Positions 42,354 through 52,468 are shown, counted from the stretch's first letter. The stretch is DNA of 64,000 bases from Flavobacterium tyrosinilyticum (GCF_023656565.1 NZ_JAMOKG010000001.1:1-64000), one strand, 5' to 3'. Program-made: numbers and translations. The notes: generated by a model not told the origin, from the letters alone.

Positions 42354-45125
42354 TTACATAACTAATTGTTTGTTAGAAGGTGCGAACTTAGTTAAGTTAA
42401 TACCATCTACCGCAGCAGTGTATTCTTCCATTGTTGGAGTTCTACCTAAGATTGTAGAAAGAACCACAACTGGAGTAGAAGAAAGTAAAGATTCTCCTTT
42501 TTTACCTTCTTTATCTTCTACAACTCTTCCTTGGAATAAACGAGTAGATGTCGCCATTACTGTATCTCCTTTAGCTGCTTTTTCTTGGTTACCCATACAA
42601 AGGTTACATCCTGGACGCTCTAAGTATAACATGTTTTCGTATTCTGTACGAGCTTCACCTTTAGGAGCGTTATCGTCAAATTCGAAACCTGAGTATTTTT
42701 GTAAAACTTCCCAGTCACCTTCTGCTTTTAACTCATCAACGATATTGTAAGTAGGAGGAGCAACTACAAGAGGAGCATTAAATTCAACTTTTCCTGTTTG
42801 CGCTTCAACGTTTTTCAACATCTGTGCAAGGATTTTCATATCTCCTTTGTGAACCATACAAGAACCAATAAATCCAAGATCCACTTTTTTCTCTCCACCA
42901 TAGAAAGATAATGGTCTGATGGTATCGTGAGTATAACGTTTAGAAACGTCTTTATTATTAACATCTGGATCAGCGATCATTGGCTCAGCAATTTGATCCA
43001 AATCAACTACAACTTCAGCATAATATTTAGCATTTGCATCTGGAGTTAAAGCTGGTTTCTCTGCAGATTTAATTTCAGCAATTCTCTTATCTGCTTTATT
43101 GATCAATCCTTGAAGAACGTGTTTCTCGTTATCCATTCCTTTGTCGATCATGATTTGGATTCTGCCTTTAGCAATTTCCAATGATTCGATTAAAGTATCA
43201 TCTTCAGAAATACAGATAGACGCTTTTGCTTTCATTTCAGCAGTCCAGTCAGTAAACGTAAACGCTTGGTCAGCAGTTAATGTTCCAATGTGAACCTCAA
43301 TAATTCTTCCTTGGAAAACATTTTCTCCTCCAAATTGGTGAAGCATTTGCGCCTGAGTAGCATGAACCACATCACGGAAATCCATGTACCCTTTCATATC
43401 TCCTTTGAAAGTAACTTTTACAGACTCTGGAATTGGCATTGAAGCTTCTCCAGTAGCCAATGCAAGAGCAACAGTTCCTGAGTCAGCACCAAAAGCAACA
43501 CCTTTTGACATTCTTGTATGAGAGTCACCACCAATGATGATAGCCCATTCATCAATAGTAATATCATTAAGCACTTTGTGGATTACATCTGTCATTGAAT
43601 GATAAACTCCTTTCGGGTCACGAGCTGTGATTAAACCGAAATCGTTCATGAATTTCATCAATTTAGGAATGTTTGCTTGCGCTTTTTTATCCCAAACCGA
43701 AGCAGTGTGACAACCAGATTGGTAAGCACCATCAACAATTGGAGAAATTACTGTAGCAGCCATAGATTCTAATTCCTGAGCAGTCATTAGACCTGTAGTA
43801 TCTTGAGAACCTACAATATTTACTTCTACACGAACGTCAGAACCAGCGTGTAATACTTTACCTGGCGCAATACCAACTGCATTTTTGTTAAAGATTTTCT
43901 CTACTGCAGTAAGACCTTGTCCTTCATAAGAAACCTCTTTTGATGGAGCGTAAACAAGAGGTGCTTCAACATTTAAAACTTTCGCAGCCAATGTTTGAAG
44001 TTTTTTACCAAATACGATAGCATAAGAACCACCCGCTTTGATAAATTCCATTTTTTGAGGAGTAAATGCTTTAGAAACATCAATCAATTCCTGATCGCCA
44101 TTATAAAGTTTTTTCTCTTTAATATTTATAGTAAGAACCGTTCCTGTAGCAACAGAATATGCTTGCTCTAAAATTGGCTCATCATTTTCATTACGAATAA
44201 CGTTACCTTCTGCATCAACTTTCTTTACCCAGTTTTTAAGGTCTAAACCAATACCACCAGTAACATCAACTGTTGTTAAGAAAATTGGAGAAATTCCGTT
44301 TGTTCCTCCAACAATTGGAGCGATATTAACGAATGGAATATATGGACTTGCTTGCTTTCCTGTCCAAAGTGCTACGTTGTTTACACCTGACATTCTAGAA
44401 GAACCAACTCCCATTGTTCCTTTTTCAGCAATTAGCATTACACTTTTATCTGGGTGCTGTGCTTGTAATGCTTTAATTTCTTGTTGCGCCTGAGGAGTAA
44501 TCATGCACTGACCATGAAGTTCACGATCTGAACGAGAGTGGGCTTGATTTCCTGGAGAAAGTAAATCTGTAGAGATATCACCTTCACCAGCAATAAAAGT
44601 AACCACTTTAACTTCGTCTGCTACTTCTGGAAGTTTTGTAAAAAACTCAGCTTGAGCATAACTTTCAAGGATTTCTTTTGCAATTGCATTATCATTTTTG
44701 AATGCCTCTACCAAACGATCTGTATCTGCTTCGTAAAGGAAAACTTGGGTCTTCAATACTTTTGCCGCTTCTTTTGCGATAGCAGTATCATTACCTAAAG
44801 CCAAGTCAAGCAATACTTCAATTGACGGCCCACCTTTCATGTGTGAAAGCAACTCAAAAGCAAAAGCTGGAGTGATTTCTTTTACTACCGATTGACCAAG
44901 AATAATTTCTTTTAAAAACTTTGCTTTTTCACCTGCAGCACTTGTAGTACCTGGTAATGTATTGTAAATAAAAAACTTAAGAGAGTCTTCGCGATTGGCG
45001 TTATCTGCATCTTTAATTTGGGAAATGATTTCGCTTAATAATTCAGCTCCATCAATTGGTTTAGGGTGTAACCCTAGATTTTTTCTTTCTTCAATTTCTT
45101 GAATGTAATCCTGATAAATATTCAT
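42354..45125 (-). CDS. acnB: AcnB, bifunctional aconitate hydratase 2/2-methylisocitrate dehydratase
   Basis: 923 residues from the ATG at 45125 (NIYQDYIQEIEERKNLG). A longer frame from 45155 overlaps the promoter box at 45153-45160. HEAT-like N-terminal domain, swivel domain, and Fe-S cysteines in GSCMVHKG and PGCNLCMGNQ. Catalyses citrate-isocitrate interconversion and, in the family, hydration of 2-methylaconitate. AcnB is often the main growth-phase enzyme and can bind its own mRNA when iron is lost. A second, unrelated-family aconitase follows. Confidence 0.96.
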   Translation of the reverse strand: MNIYQDYIQEIEERKNLGLHPKPIDGAELLSEIISQIKDADNANREDSLKFFIYNTLPGTTSAAGEKAKFLKEIILGQSVVKEITPAFAFELLSHMKGGPSIEVLLDLALGNDTAIAKEAAKVLKTQVFLYEADTDRLVEAFKNDNAIAKEILESYAQAEFFTKLPEVADEVKVVTFIAGEGDISTDLLSPGNQAHSRSDRELHGQCMITPQAQQEIKALQAQHPDKSVMLIAEKGTMGVGSSRMSGVNNVALWTGKQASPYIPFVNIAPIVGGTNGISPIFLTTVDVTGGIGLDLKNWVKKVDAEGNVIRNENDEPILEQAYSVATGTVLTINIKEKKLYNGDQELIDVSKAFTPQKMEFIKAGGSYAIVFGKKLQTLAAKVLNVEAPLVYAPSKEVSYEGQGLTAVEKIFNKNAVGIAPGKVLHAGSDVRVEVNIVGSQDTTGLMTAQELESMAATVISPIVDGAYQSGCHTASVWDKKAQANIPKLMKFMNDFGLITARDPKGVYHSMTDVIHKVLNDITIDEWAIIIGGDSHTRMSKGVAFGADSGTVALALATGEASMPIPESVKVTFKGDMKGYMDFRDVVHATQAQMLHQFGGENVFQGRIIEVHIGTLTADQAFTFTDWTAEMKAKASICISEDDTLIESLEIAKGRIQIMIDKGMDNEKHVLQGLINKADKRIAEIKSAEKPALTPDANAKYYAEVVVDLDQIAEPMIADPDVNNKDVSKRYTHDTIRPLSFYGGEKKVDLGFIGSCMVHKGDMKILAQMLKNVEAQTGKVEFNAPLVVAPPTYNIVDELKAEGDWEVLQKYSGFEFDDNAPKGEARTEYENMLYLERPGCNLCMGNQEKAAKGDTVMATSTRLFQGRVVEDKEGKKGESLLSSTPVVVLSTILGRTPTMEEYTAAVDGINLTKFAPSNKQLVM

Positions 45126-45152
45126 AATAAAAGCGGATTTATTTTTTTGAGG

Positions 45153-45160
45153 CAAATTTA
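45153..45160 (-). promoter_or_regulatory. -7 box for acnB
   Basis: Minus-strand TAAATTTG, 27 bases before the ATG at 45125. It rules out a start at 45155. Confidence 0.6.
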
Positions 45161-45455
45161 AGCATTAAAGGCGATAATTAAAAAAAATTTAATAGAACAA
45201 GCCTTTTCAAAAATTATTATTGCTAAAAAACGATTTTGACTGCTTGTTTTTGACAAAAACTCAATTTTACATCAAAATAATGAATTATTAACATTTAAAG
45301 ATCTTTTCTTTAACAAAGTCGAAATTTGATGTTAGAAAACAAGTAAGTTTTTACCTCTATTTTCATGAAGAATCTTTCTAAATAAGCAATTATAACGTTA
45401 TAGTTGGGATTTTAGACGTCTTTTGAGAAGAGTTTTTGACTTGCTAAAAACAAAA
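45161..45455. other. AT-rich gap between acnB and the moxR terminator
   Basis: About 295 bases without a gene. A small palindrome ATAACGTTAT lies near 45392-45401. I see nothing else of note. Confidence 0.5.
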
Positions 45456-45482
45456 AATCCTGACAATAAATTATCAGGATTC
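45456..45482 (-). terminator. Terminator of the MoxR gene
   Basis: AATCCTGACAAT / ATTATCAGGATT stem with T-run on the minus strand (to 45451). Confidence 0.85.
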
Positions 45483-45502
45483 TATAAATGTAAATTTTAA
45501 TT

Positions 45503-46456
45503 TTACATTAATTTTTTAATAATAACTTCTTCTGTTATACCTTCAGCATCAGCTTTATAGTTTTTAATAATTCTGTGTCTCAAGATACCCGTCGCAACGG
45601 CTTGAACATCCTCAATATCTGGTGAAAATTTCCCATTAAAAGCCGCATGTGCTTTTGCTGCTAGAATTAAGTTTTGCGAAGCCCTTGGTCCTGCTCCCCA
45701 ATCTAAATAGTTTTTCACAAAATCGTTAGTTAAACTATTATCTGGACGAGTTTTGCTTACTAGAGTTACCGCATATTCTATAACATTATCTGCAACAGGA
45801 ATTCTGCGAATTAGGTGCTGAAAATCGATAATTTCTTGAGCTGTAAATAATGGATTAATTTCTGTTTTAACATCAGAAGTTGTTCTTTTTACAACTTGAA
45901 CTTCTTCTTCAAAAGTTGGATATTCCAATTTAATAGCAAACATAAAACGGTCTAATTGCGCTTCTGGCAAAGGATAAGTACCTTCTTGCTCAATAGGGTT
46001 TTGAGTCGCTAAAACAAAATATGGCAAATCTAATTTATGATGTTGTCCTGCAATTGTCACCGATCTTTCTTGCATGGCTTCTAGCAAAGCTGCTTGTGTT
46101 TTTGGTGGCGTTCTGTTTATCTCATCAGCCAAAATAATATTAGAAAAAATGGGACCTTTAATGAATTTGAAGTTCCTATTTTCATCTAAAATTTCACTTC
46201 CTAAAATATCAGAAGGCATCAAATCTGGCGTAAACTGAATTCTTTTAAAATCCAGACCTAAGGCCTGAGACAAAGTATTAATCATTAAGGTTTTTGCTAA
46301 ACCAGGAACTCCAATTAAAAGTGCGTGTCCTCCAGAAAATATACAAAGTAAAATTTGATCTACAACGGCGTCTTGCCCTACAATGATTTTCGCTATTTCT
46401 TTTTTTAATTCATTTCTTTTTTGAACTAAATTGTGAATTGCTGTTACGTCAGACAT
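45503..46456 (-). CDS. MoxR-family AAA+ ATPase
   Basis: 317 residues. Walker A GVPGLAKT, Walker B ILADEINRTPPKTQ, sensor 1 VLATQNPIEQEGTYPLPEAQ, and a C-terminal lid. MoxR proteins act as chaperones, often for metal-loaded or VWA-domain partners. The usual BatA-E/VWA genes are not adjacent; the upstream gene is a SurA-like isomerase, and a terminator follows this gene. The operon link with the isomerase is weakened by the hairpin at 46477-46518. Confidence 0.92.
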   Translation of the reverse strand: MSDVTAIHNLVQKRNELKKEIAKIIVGQDAVVDQILLCIFSGGHALLIGVPGLAKTLMINTLSQALGLDFKRIQFTPDLMPSDILGSEILDENRNFKFIKGPIFSNIILADEINRTPPKTQAALLEAMQERSVTIAGQHHKLDLPYFVLATQNPIEQEGTYPLPEAQLDRFMFAIKLEYPTFEEEVQVVKRTTSDVKTEINPLFTAQEIIDFQHLIRRIPVADNVIEYAVTLVSKTRPDNSLTNDFVKNYLDWGAGPRASQNLILAAKAHAAFNGKFSPDIEDVQAVATGILRHRIIKNYKADAEGITEEVIIKKLM

Positions 46457-46476
46457 TTATGAATGTATTTAAAATT

Positions 46477-46518
46477 AAAAAGAGTTAATTCTATGAATTC
46501 ATAAAACTAACTCTTTTT
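46477..46518 (-). terminator. Hairpin between the SurA-like gene and moxR
   Basis: AAAAGAGTTA / TAACTCTTTT stem with a 21-base loop that contains its own GAATTC centre. It is T-rich on the minus-strand exit side. May act as a terminator or partial read-through element. Confidence 0.65.
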
Positions 46519-46534
46519 ATTTATTTATTAAAAC

Positions 46535-47965
46535 TTATTTTTTCAACCAATTGTTTGCAAAAGAACAGTCTTTATACTCACCGATAATTTTGATGTAAGT
46601 ATCTTTAATTTTAGCATCAAACCATTTTGCAATGGCATTAATCTGCTTTTCTTTTAATGCTAATTCTTTGATCTTAGTATAATCTTTAGCATAATCTGCA
46701 GTATGATCTTCAATTCTGTTGGTAACTGTAATTAACTTATATGTTTTTTTACCTTTATCATCAGTATTTAAAAGTGGCTGAGAAATCTCATCTCCTTTTA
46801 AATTTGAAACCTGGCTGTATAAAGTCGGATCCATTTTTGTCAACTCAAATCGAGTATCTTGTGTGGTTGGATTTACCAATGTTCCTCCGTTTGCTCTAGT
46901 TTCCTTTTCATCAGATTCTGTTCTTGCCGCTTCAGCAAAAGTCAATTCTTTATTGATGATTTTATTTCTAATATTTGTAATTCTTTCTTTTGCTTCTTTT
47001 AAAGCTGCTTCAGAAACAGTTGGAGCAATCAAAATATGACGAAGCTCTACTTCTTGCCCTTTAATTTTTTCTACCATAATAATATGGTATCCAAAAGTAG
47101 TTTCAAATGGCTGAGAGATCTCACCCGCTTGCAAACTAAATGCAACATCTTTAAACTCTTTAACAAAAGGAGTTTTTCTTGTCATTTTATAATATCCTCC
47201 GTTTGGTGCAGATCCTGGATCTTGAGAATATAAAACTGCTTTTGTTGCAAAACTAGAACCTTCTAAAACGTCTTGTCGAATTGCATTTAACCTATCGATA
47301 ACTTTTTGCTTGTCTTCTTTAGAAATTTTAGGCTCAACAACAATCTGCGCTACTTCCATTTCGGCTCCAAAAGTTGGCAATTCATCTTTTGGGATTTTCT
47401 TAAAGAAATTACGAACTTCTTCTGGAGTGATTTCAACATCTTTAACGATCTTATCTCTCATTTCTGATGCTAGTTTTTGCTCCTTTAAGATATCAGCAAA
47501 ATATGTCTTGAACTCTTCTACAGAACTTTTTTTATAATATTCAACAACTTTATTGATATCTCCTACCTGTTGCGTCATGTAATTAAGACGATCTTCCATC
47601 ATTCCTCTTACCTCTGCATCACTTACAATAATACTATCCTGAATTGCTTGGTGAGCATATAATTTATCTTCTAAAAGTTTACCAAGCATCTGGCATCTTG
47701 TAATATCTTTTACAGATCCCCCTTGCGCAGTAATTTCTAAAAATCCTTTATCGATATCAGAATCTAAAACGATGTAATCTCCTACTGTCGCAATAATTCC
47801 GTCGATTTTCAATTTCCCACCAGAAGGAACTTCAATTGGTTTTTGAGCCACAACATCAGGAATAATTTCTTGCGCTGAGATAATTGGAGTAAAAAAAAGA
47901 AAAAAACAAATTGTTAGTGCAAACCTGTAATCAATTGTTTTTAGCTGTAATTTTTTTAATAGCAT
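46535..47965 (-). CDS. SurA-like periplasmic peptidyl-prolyl isomerase
   Basis: 476 residues: signal peptide (about 1-32, ending ISAQ), SurA N-terminal chaperone domain (about 50-170), two parvulin PPIC domains (about 200-300, with GSAPNGGYYKMTRKTPF, and about 305-410, with VELRHILIAP and NGGTLVNP), and a helical tail. Helps outer-membrane proteins fold in the periplasm. A -7 box is seen at 48031. The MoxR gene lies downstream. Confidence 0.9.
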   Translation of the reverse strand: MLLKKLQLKTIDYRFALTICFFLFFTPIISAQEIIPDVVAQKPIEVPSGGKLKIDGIIATVGDYIVLDSDIDKGFLEITAQGGSVKDITRCQMLGKLLEDKLYAHQAIQDSIIVSDAEVRGMMEDRLNYMTQQVGDINKVVEYYKKSSVEEFKTYFADILKEQKLASEMRDKIVKDVEITPEEVRNFFKKIPKDELPTFGAEMEVAQIVVEPKISKEDKQKVIDRLNAIRQDVLEGSSFATKAVLYSQDPGSAPNGGYYKMTRKTPFVKEFKDVAFSLQAGEISQPFETTFGYHIIMVEKIKGQEVELRHILIAPTVSEAALKEAKERITNIRNKIINKELTFAEAARTESDEKETRANGGTLVNPTTQDTRFELTKMDPTLYSQVSNLKGDEISQPLLNTDDKGKKTYKLITVTNRIEDHTADYAKDYTKIKELALKEKQINAIAKWFDAKIKDTYIKIIGEYKDCSFANNWLKK

Positions 47966-48453
47966 TATTTTAATTTTTATTTGAATGTAAGCCTGTTTTA
48001 GATAATCCCTCTGAAACTATGTATGTTCATCAAACATAAATAATTAAAGTATAGTTCTTTCGTAACTTATAACGAACAAAAATAACAATTCAATTACATA
48101 ATCCAACTATCCGATATAGTATTAACAAAAAATTATAGGATAGTTCTCTTTCAATGTATGAAATCATGTATTCCGGTTTTTCTAATTCAATGAAAGACAG
48201 TTTCTAATTGCTCTCAAAATTTAGTTTTAAACATCAATAAATAACTAATTATAAGCATCATAAAAAAAAAGTTCTCAACACTACAACGTTTTCGTTACAA
48301 ACTGTTTTCTTACAAATTAAAATTAAATCAAAAAAAATTTACTTTAGATGCGTAATTAACAATTTAAAGGACGAAAAAATAGCAATATATACATTTTTAA
48401 ACCTAATAATTAAACAATTACAAAGCTTACTATTTAACTTAACCACATCTATT
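47966..48453. other. 488-base AT-rich gap between the SurA-like and amylase genes
   Basis: No gene seen. It holds a minus-strand -7 box at 48031-48038, an inverted repeat AACTATCC (48105-48112) / GGATAGTT (48138-48145) and, near the amylase start, TACATTTT at 48390-48397, one base off TAnnTTTG on the plus strand. Confidence 0.5.
48031..48038 (-). promoter_or_regulatory. -7 box for the SurA-like gene
   Basis: Minus-strand TATGTTTG, 65 bases upstream of the ATG at 47965. Confidence 0.5.
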
Positions 48454-49896
48454 ATGAAAAAACCTATTTTAAAATTATGCCTTATTACGGCATTTAGCGC
48501 ACTTCTGTATTCGTGTTCTGAAAATGAAATCAACCAATCGGATGCAAAAACTGAAAGTCAAAAATTTAAAATCATTGATGTTACGCATCACGATGGCAAA
48601 CCTTTCAGTACAGGAGCTTCAGGCAATTCTTCAACAGGAAAATATGTTGATAATCCTGGCGGAGGTGTTATGATGCAAGCTTTCTATTGGGATGTGCCCG
48701 CTGGAGGAAATTGGTGGAATACAGTAAGCAGTAAAGTAACGGCTTGGGGAAATGCTGGAATTGGCTCAATTTGGCTTCCACCTGCTTCAAAAGCACAAAA
48801 TGGAGCATTTTCTATGGGATATGACCCAACAGATTATTTTGATTTTGGCGACTATAACCAGAATGGAACAACGGAAACAAGATTCGGATCAAAAACCGAA
48901 TTAGTAAATTTGATTACAGCTGCACATGCAGAAAACATAAAGGTTTATGCGGATATTGTCATTAACCATAACAGTGGCGGACAATCTGAAGCGAATCCTT
49001 TTACTGGAACAAATACTTGGACTAATTTTAATGGAATCGCGTCTGGAAAGTTCAAACGTACTTATGCTAATTTTTACAAAAACAGCTATGGCAATAATGA
49101 CGAAGGCTCGTTTGGAGGATTTCCTGACTTATGCCATGCCGATCCTTATGTAAAAGATTGGTTGTGGATTAGAGCTGATGGAGTTGGTAAATACTATAAA
49201 AATACCATGAAATTTGATGGCTGGAGATTCGACTATGTAAAAGGATTCGGTGCTTGGGTTGTAAATGCTTGGAATGCTAATGTAGGCGGATTTTCTGTTG
49301 GAGAATTATGGGATTCAAATGTAAATGTATTAAATGACTGGGCAAACGCAGCAAATAGCTCTGTTTTTGACTTTGCTTGTTACTACAAAATGAATGACGC
49401 TTTTGACGGAAATAATCTTGCTCTTTTGAATGATGATATGATGTGGAAACGTAATCCATACAAAGCTGTGACTTTTGTAACCAATCATGATACAGATGAA
49501 ATTTGGAGCAAAATGCTTGCGTACTCCTATATATTAACTCACGAAGGTTATCCAACTATTTTTTATAGAGATTATGAAGAATGGCTAGATAAAAACAAAT
49601 TAAATAATCTAATCTGGATCCATAACAACAAAGCAACAGGAACAACTTCTATTTTATATTCTGATAATGACGAATATGTTGCACGAAGAAATGGATATAA
49701 CGGAAATCCAGGATTGGTAGTTTACATTAATAACTCTGACGTTTGGCAAGAAAGATGGATTCAGACCAATTGGGCTAATACTCAAATTAAAGATTTTACA
49801 GGAAACTCAACTTGGTACCCAACTACTCAGGCAGACAAATGGGTAAAAATACAATGTCCTCCAAAAGGATATTCAATTTGGTCAATTAATCAGTAA
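48454..49896 (+). CDS. GH13 alpha-amylase, lipoprotein
   Basis: 480 residues. Lipobox LLYSC near residue 21 followed by SENE suggests a lipid-anchored, probably surface-exposed protein. The four GH13 regions are present: ADIVINHNSGG, GWRFDYVKG with nucleophile D260, VGELWD with acid/base E284, and FVTNHDTDE with D346. Endo-hydrolysis of alpha-1,4-glucans is expected. Resembles GH13 alpha-amylases of subfamily 5/6-like layout with a short C-terminal beta domain. Own terminator at 49915. Confidence 0.93.
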   Translation: MKKPILKLCLITAFSALLYSCSENEINQSDAKTESQKFKIIDVTHHDGKPFSTGASGNSSTGKYVDNPGGGVMMQAFYWDVPAGGNWWNTVSSKVTAWGNAGIGSIWLPPASKAQNGAFSMGYDPTDYFDFGDYNQNGTTETRFGSKTELVNLITAAHAENIKVYADIVINHNSGGQSEANPFTGTNTWTNFNGIASGKFKRTYANFYKNSYGNNDEGSFGGFPDLCHADPYVKDWLWIRADGVGKYYKNTMKFDGWRFDYVKGFGAWVVNAWNANVGGFSVGELWDSNVNVLNDWANAANSSVFDFACYYKMNDAFDGNNLALLNDDMMWKRNPYKAVTFVTNHDTDEIWSKMLAYSYILTHEGYPTIFYRDYEEWLDKNKLNNLIWIHNNKATGTTSILYSDNDEYVARRNGYNGNPGLVVYINNSDVWQERWIQTNWANTQIKDFTGNSTWYPTTQADKWVKIQCPPKGYSIWSINQ

Positions 49897-49914
49897 TTTT
49901 AAAAATGACTATTT

Positions 49915-49945
49915 AAGGCTGTTGCAAAAAAGCCTTATTTTTTTG
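49915..49945 (+). terminator. Terminator of the amylase gene
   Basis: AAGGCT / AGCCTT stem, ten-base loop, T-rich run. Confidence 0.75.
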
Positions 49946-50019
49946 TTTAAAAATCCCGTTAGAAGTAAAGACTACCAAATTTAGGAACTGAATATTTTTA
50001 TAAAGCCGTAATTTAATAG

Positions 50020-50027
50020 TACTTTTG
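50020..50027 (+). promoter_or_regulatory. -7 box for prfC
   Basis: TACTTTTG, 19 bases before the ATG at 50047. Confidence 0.6.
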
Positions 50028-50046
50028 CAACCTATTTATACGAAAT

Positions 50047-51639
50047 ATGAGCTTTTTAAAAGAAATACAACGCAGAAGAACATTTGGAATTATATCGCAT
50101 CCCGATGCCGGTAAAACGACATTAACAGAGAAATTACTTTTATTTGGAGGTGCAATTCAAGAAGCAGGAGCTGTAAAGAATAACAAAATTAAAAAAGGAG
50201 CAACGAGTGACTTTATGGAAATCGAACGCCAAAGAGGTATCTCGGTTTCGACTTCTGTGCTTGCTTTTAATTATAAAGATAAAAAAATCAATATCCTTGA
50301 TACTCCTGGACACAAGGATTTTGCTGAAGATACATTTAGAACTTTAACTGCCGTAGACAGCGTAATTGTTGTAATTGACGTTGCTAAAGGGGTTGAGGAA
50401 CAAACAGAAAAATTAGTTGCTGTTTGTAGAATGCGTAATATTCCTATGATTGTTTTCATCAACAAATTAGACCGTGAAGGTAAAGATGCTTTCGATCTAA
50501 TGGATGAAGTAGAACAAAAATTAGGTTTGAAAGTTACACCGCTAAGTTTCCCAATCGGAATGGGTTACGATTTCCAAGGAATTTATAATTTATGGGAAGA
50601 AAATATTAACCTTTTCAGCGGAGACAGTCGTAAAAATATCGAAGAAACAATTGCTTTTTCTGATGTACAGAATAATCCAGAATTAGATAAAATTGTGGGT
50701 GAAAAAGCAGCTAATAAACTTCGCGAAGAATTAGAATTAATTGACGAAGTATATCCAAAATTTGAACGTCAAGATTATTTGGATGGAAAAATTCAACCTG
50801 TATTCTTTGGTTCTGCTTTGAATAACTTTGGTGTTCGTGAATTATTAGATTGTTTCATTACAATTGCACCATCTCCAAGAGCTAAAGATTCTGAGACTCG
50901 TACAGTTGAACCTACAGAGGAGAAAATGACTGGATTTGTTTTTAAAATCCACGCCAATATGGATCCAAAACATCGCGACCGTTTAGCCTTTATCAAAATT
51001 GTTTCTGGAACTTTCGAAAGAAATAAGCCTTATTACCACGTTCGTCAGAAGAAAAACTTGAAATTTTCAAGTCCGAATGCCTTTTTTGCTGAGAAAAAAG
51101 AAATTGTAGACATTTCTTATCCTGGTGATATTGTTGGTTTACACGATACTGGAAACTTTAAAATTGGAGATACTTTAACAGAAGGAGAAATAATGAGCTT
51201 TAAAGGAATTCCAAGTTTCTCTCCAGAGCACTTTAGATACATTAACAACGCCGATCCGATGAAAGCTAAGCAATTAGAAAAAGGTGTAGATCAGTTAATG
51301 GATGAAGGTGTAGCGCAGTTGTTTACTTTAGAGATGAATAATCGTAAAGTTATCGGAACTGTTGGAGCGCTTCAGTATGAGGTAATTCAATATCGTTTAG
51401 AGCACGAATATGGCGCTAAATGTACTTACGAGAACTTCCCTGTTCATAAAGCGTGCTGGGTAAAACCGGATGATGCTAAAAACGAAGAATTCAAAGAATT
51501 TAAACGTATCAAACAAAAATTCCTTGCTCATGATAAATATGGTCAATTGGTATTTTTAGCTGATTCTGATTTCACTATTCAAATGACACAAAGTAAATAT
51601 CCTAGTGTTAAATTGTATTTCACATCAGAATTCGATTAA
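50047..51639 (+). CDS. prfC: Peptide chain release factor 3
   Basis: 530 residues, normal length. GTPase motifs: G1 SHPDAGKTTLTE, switch II DTPGHKDFAEDT, G4 NKLDREG. Domains II and III follow as in EF-G-like factors but without domains IV-V. RF3 recycles RF1/RF2 after termination with GTP hydrolysis. Short leader behind the -7 box at 50020 and a strong terminator at 51664 show a single-gene unit. Confidence 0.97.
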   Translation: MSFLKEIQRRRTFGIISHPDAGKTTLTEKLLLFGGAIQEAGAVKNNKIKKGATSDFMEIERQRGISVSTSVLAFNYKDKKINILDTPGHKDFAEDTFRTLTAVDSVIVVIDVAKGVEEQTEKLVAVCRMRNIPMIVFINKLDREGKDAFDLMDEVEQKLGLKVTPLSFPIGMGYDFQGIYNLWEENINLFSGDSRKNIEETIAFSDVQNNPELDKIVGEKAANKLREELELIDEVYPKFERQDYLDGKIQPVFFGSALNNFGVRELLDCFITIAPSPRAKDSETRTVEPTEEKMTGFVFKIHANMDPKHRDRLAFIKIVSGTFERNKPYYHVRQKKNLKFSSPNAFFAEKKEIVDISYPGDIVGLHDTGNFKIGDTLTEGEIMSFKGIPSFSPEHFRYINNADPMKAKQLEKGVDQLMDEGVAQLFTLEMNNRKVIGTVGALQYEVIQYRLEHEYGAKCTYENFPVHKACWVKPDDAKNEEFKEFKRIKQKFLAHDKYGQLVFLADSDFTIQMTQSKYPSVKLYFTSEFD

Positions 51640-51663
51640 TTTCTTTTGAAAGAAAAAAAACAT

Positions 51664-51697
51664 AAAAGGCCTGTCTAATTTACTAGACAGGCCTTTT
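51664..51697. terminator. Bidirectional terminator behind prfC
   Basis: AAAAGGCCTGTCTA / TAGACAGGCCTTTT perfect stem with a six-base loop; also faces the minus-strand gene ending at 51728. Confidence 0.92.
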
Positions 51698-51727
51698 ATT
51701 TACATTCCCCACAATATGCAAATTTAA

Positions 51728-52468
51728 TTATTGTCCTGTATAATTAATTCCTAATCCACCAGCAATATAAATTTTAGTAAGTTCTTCTGAAGCAATAATC
51801 ATATTTTGTTGCAATATATTTCCCTTAACCGATTTTATGTTAAAAGGGATTTGTTTGGCAAGATAGTAGTCATTTCCACTTATCGTAACCATAAGCGTTT
51901 TGCTGTCTTTTGAAACTTCTGTTGTTATAGAAAATTCCCCAGTTTTTGCATTTATTTTCACTGCGTTTCCAGAATTGTTAACAGAAAGTGATAAGTTAGA
52001 ATACGCATCTCCCCTAAATGGTCTTTTAGACTTAGCTTCAATTAACTTGCCTTTAATTATTATCAAAACCTCTTTATCTACAGTTTGATTATATGCAACT
52101 TTACCTTGAGCGTAATAAGCTGGTTCCGGACAATTTGCCTCTGTTTCTATAATTTGTTTTTCCTGTCCAACAACGTTATTTGAAGCAAGTAAAATAGTGG
52201 CGGCTACTGCAGCATATTTAAAATTACTTATTCTTGACGTTTCATCATATTGAAATTCTTCTTCTAGTTGAGAAACTTTTAATCTGGCGCAAATGCTTTT
52301 GCCTTTGTTTTCTGAAATGAATTTAGCTACCTCAGAGTTGGTTTTTCTACTCAAATCAATTACATTTTTCATACAAGAATTACAAAATGAACCATTTGAA
52401 TTTGGAATCATTTTATCAAAATTTTCAGAACATGGACTTGCTATTTCTAAGGTGAATTTCTTTTTCAT
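51728..52468 (-). CDS. Single-span protein with CxxC motif, unknown function
   Basis: 246 residues from the ATG at 52468 (KKKFTLEIASPCSENFDKM). A longer frame from 52621 would run through the hairpin at 52571 and is rejected. The N-terminus has two Cys pairs (ASPCSENF and FCNSCMKN), then a cytoplasmic helix, one membrane span (about 85-100, YAAVAATILLAS) and a roughly 145-residue beta-rich outer part (GKLIEAKSKRPFRGDAYSN). The N-terminal module recurs in Bacteroidota proteins of unknown function (from memory). It may bind a metal or disulfide, but no enzyme can be named. Confidence 0.7.
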   Translation of the reverse strand: MKKKFTLEIASPCSENFDKMIPNSNGSFCNSCMKNVIDLSRKTNSEVAKFISENKGKSICARLKVSQLEEEFQYDETSRISNFKYAAVAATILLASNNVVGQEKQIIETEANCPEPAYYAQGKVAYNQTVDKEVLIIIKGKLIEAKSKRPFRGDAYSNLSLSVNNSGNAVKINAKTGEFSITTEVSKDSKTLMVTISGNDYYLAKQIPFNIKSVKGNILQQNMIIASEELTKIYIAGGLGINYTGQ

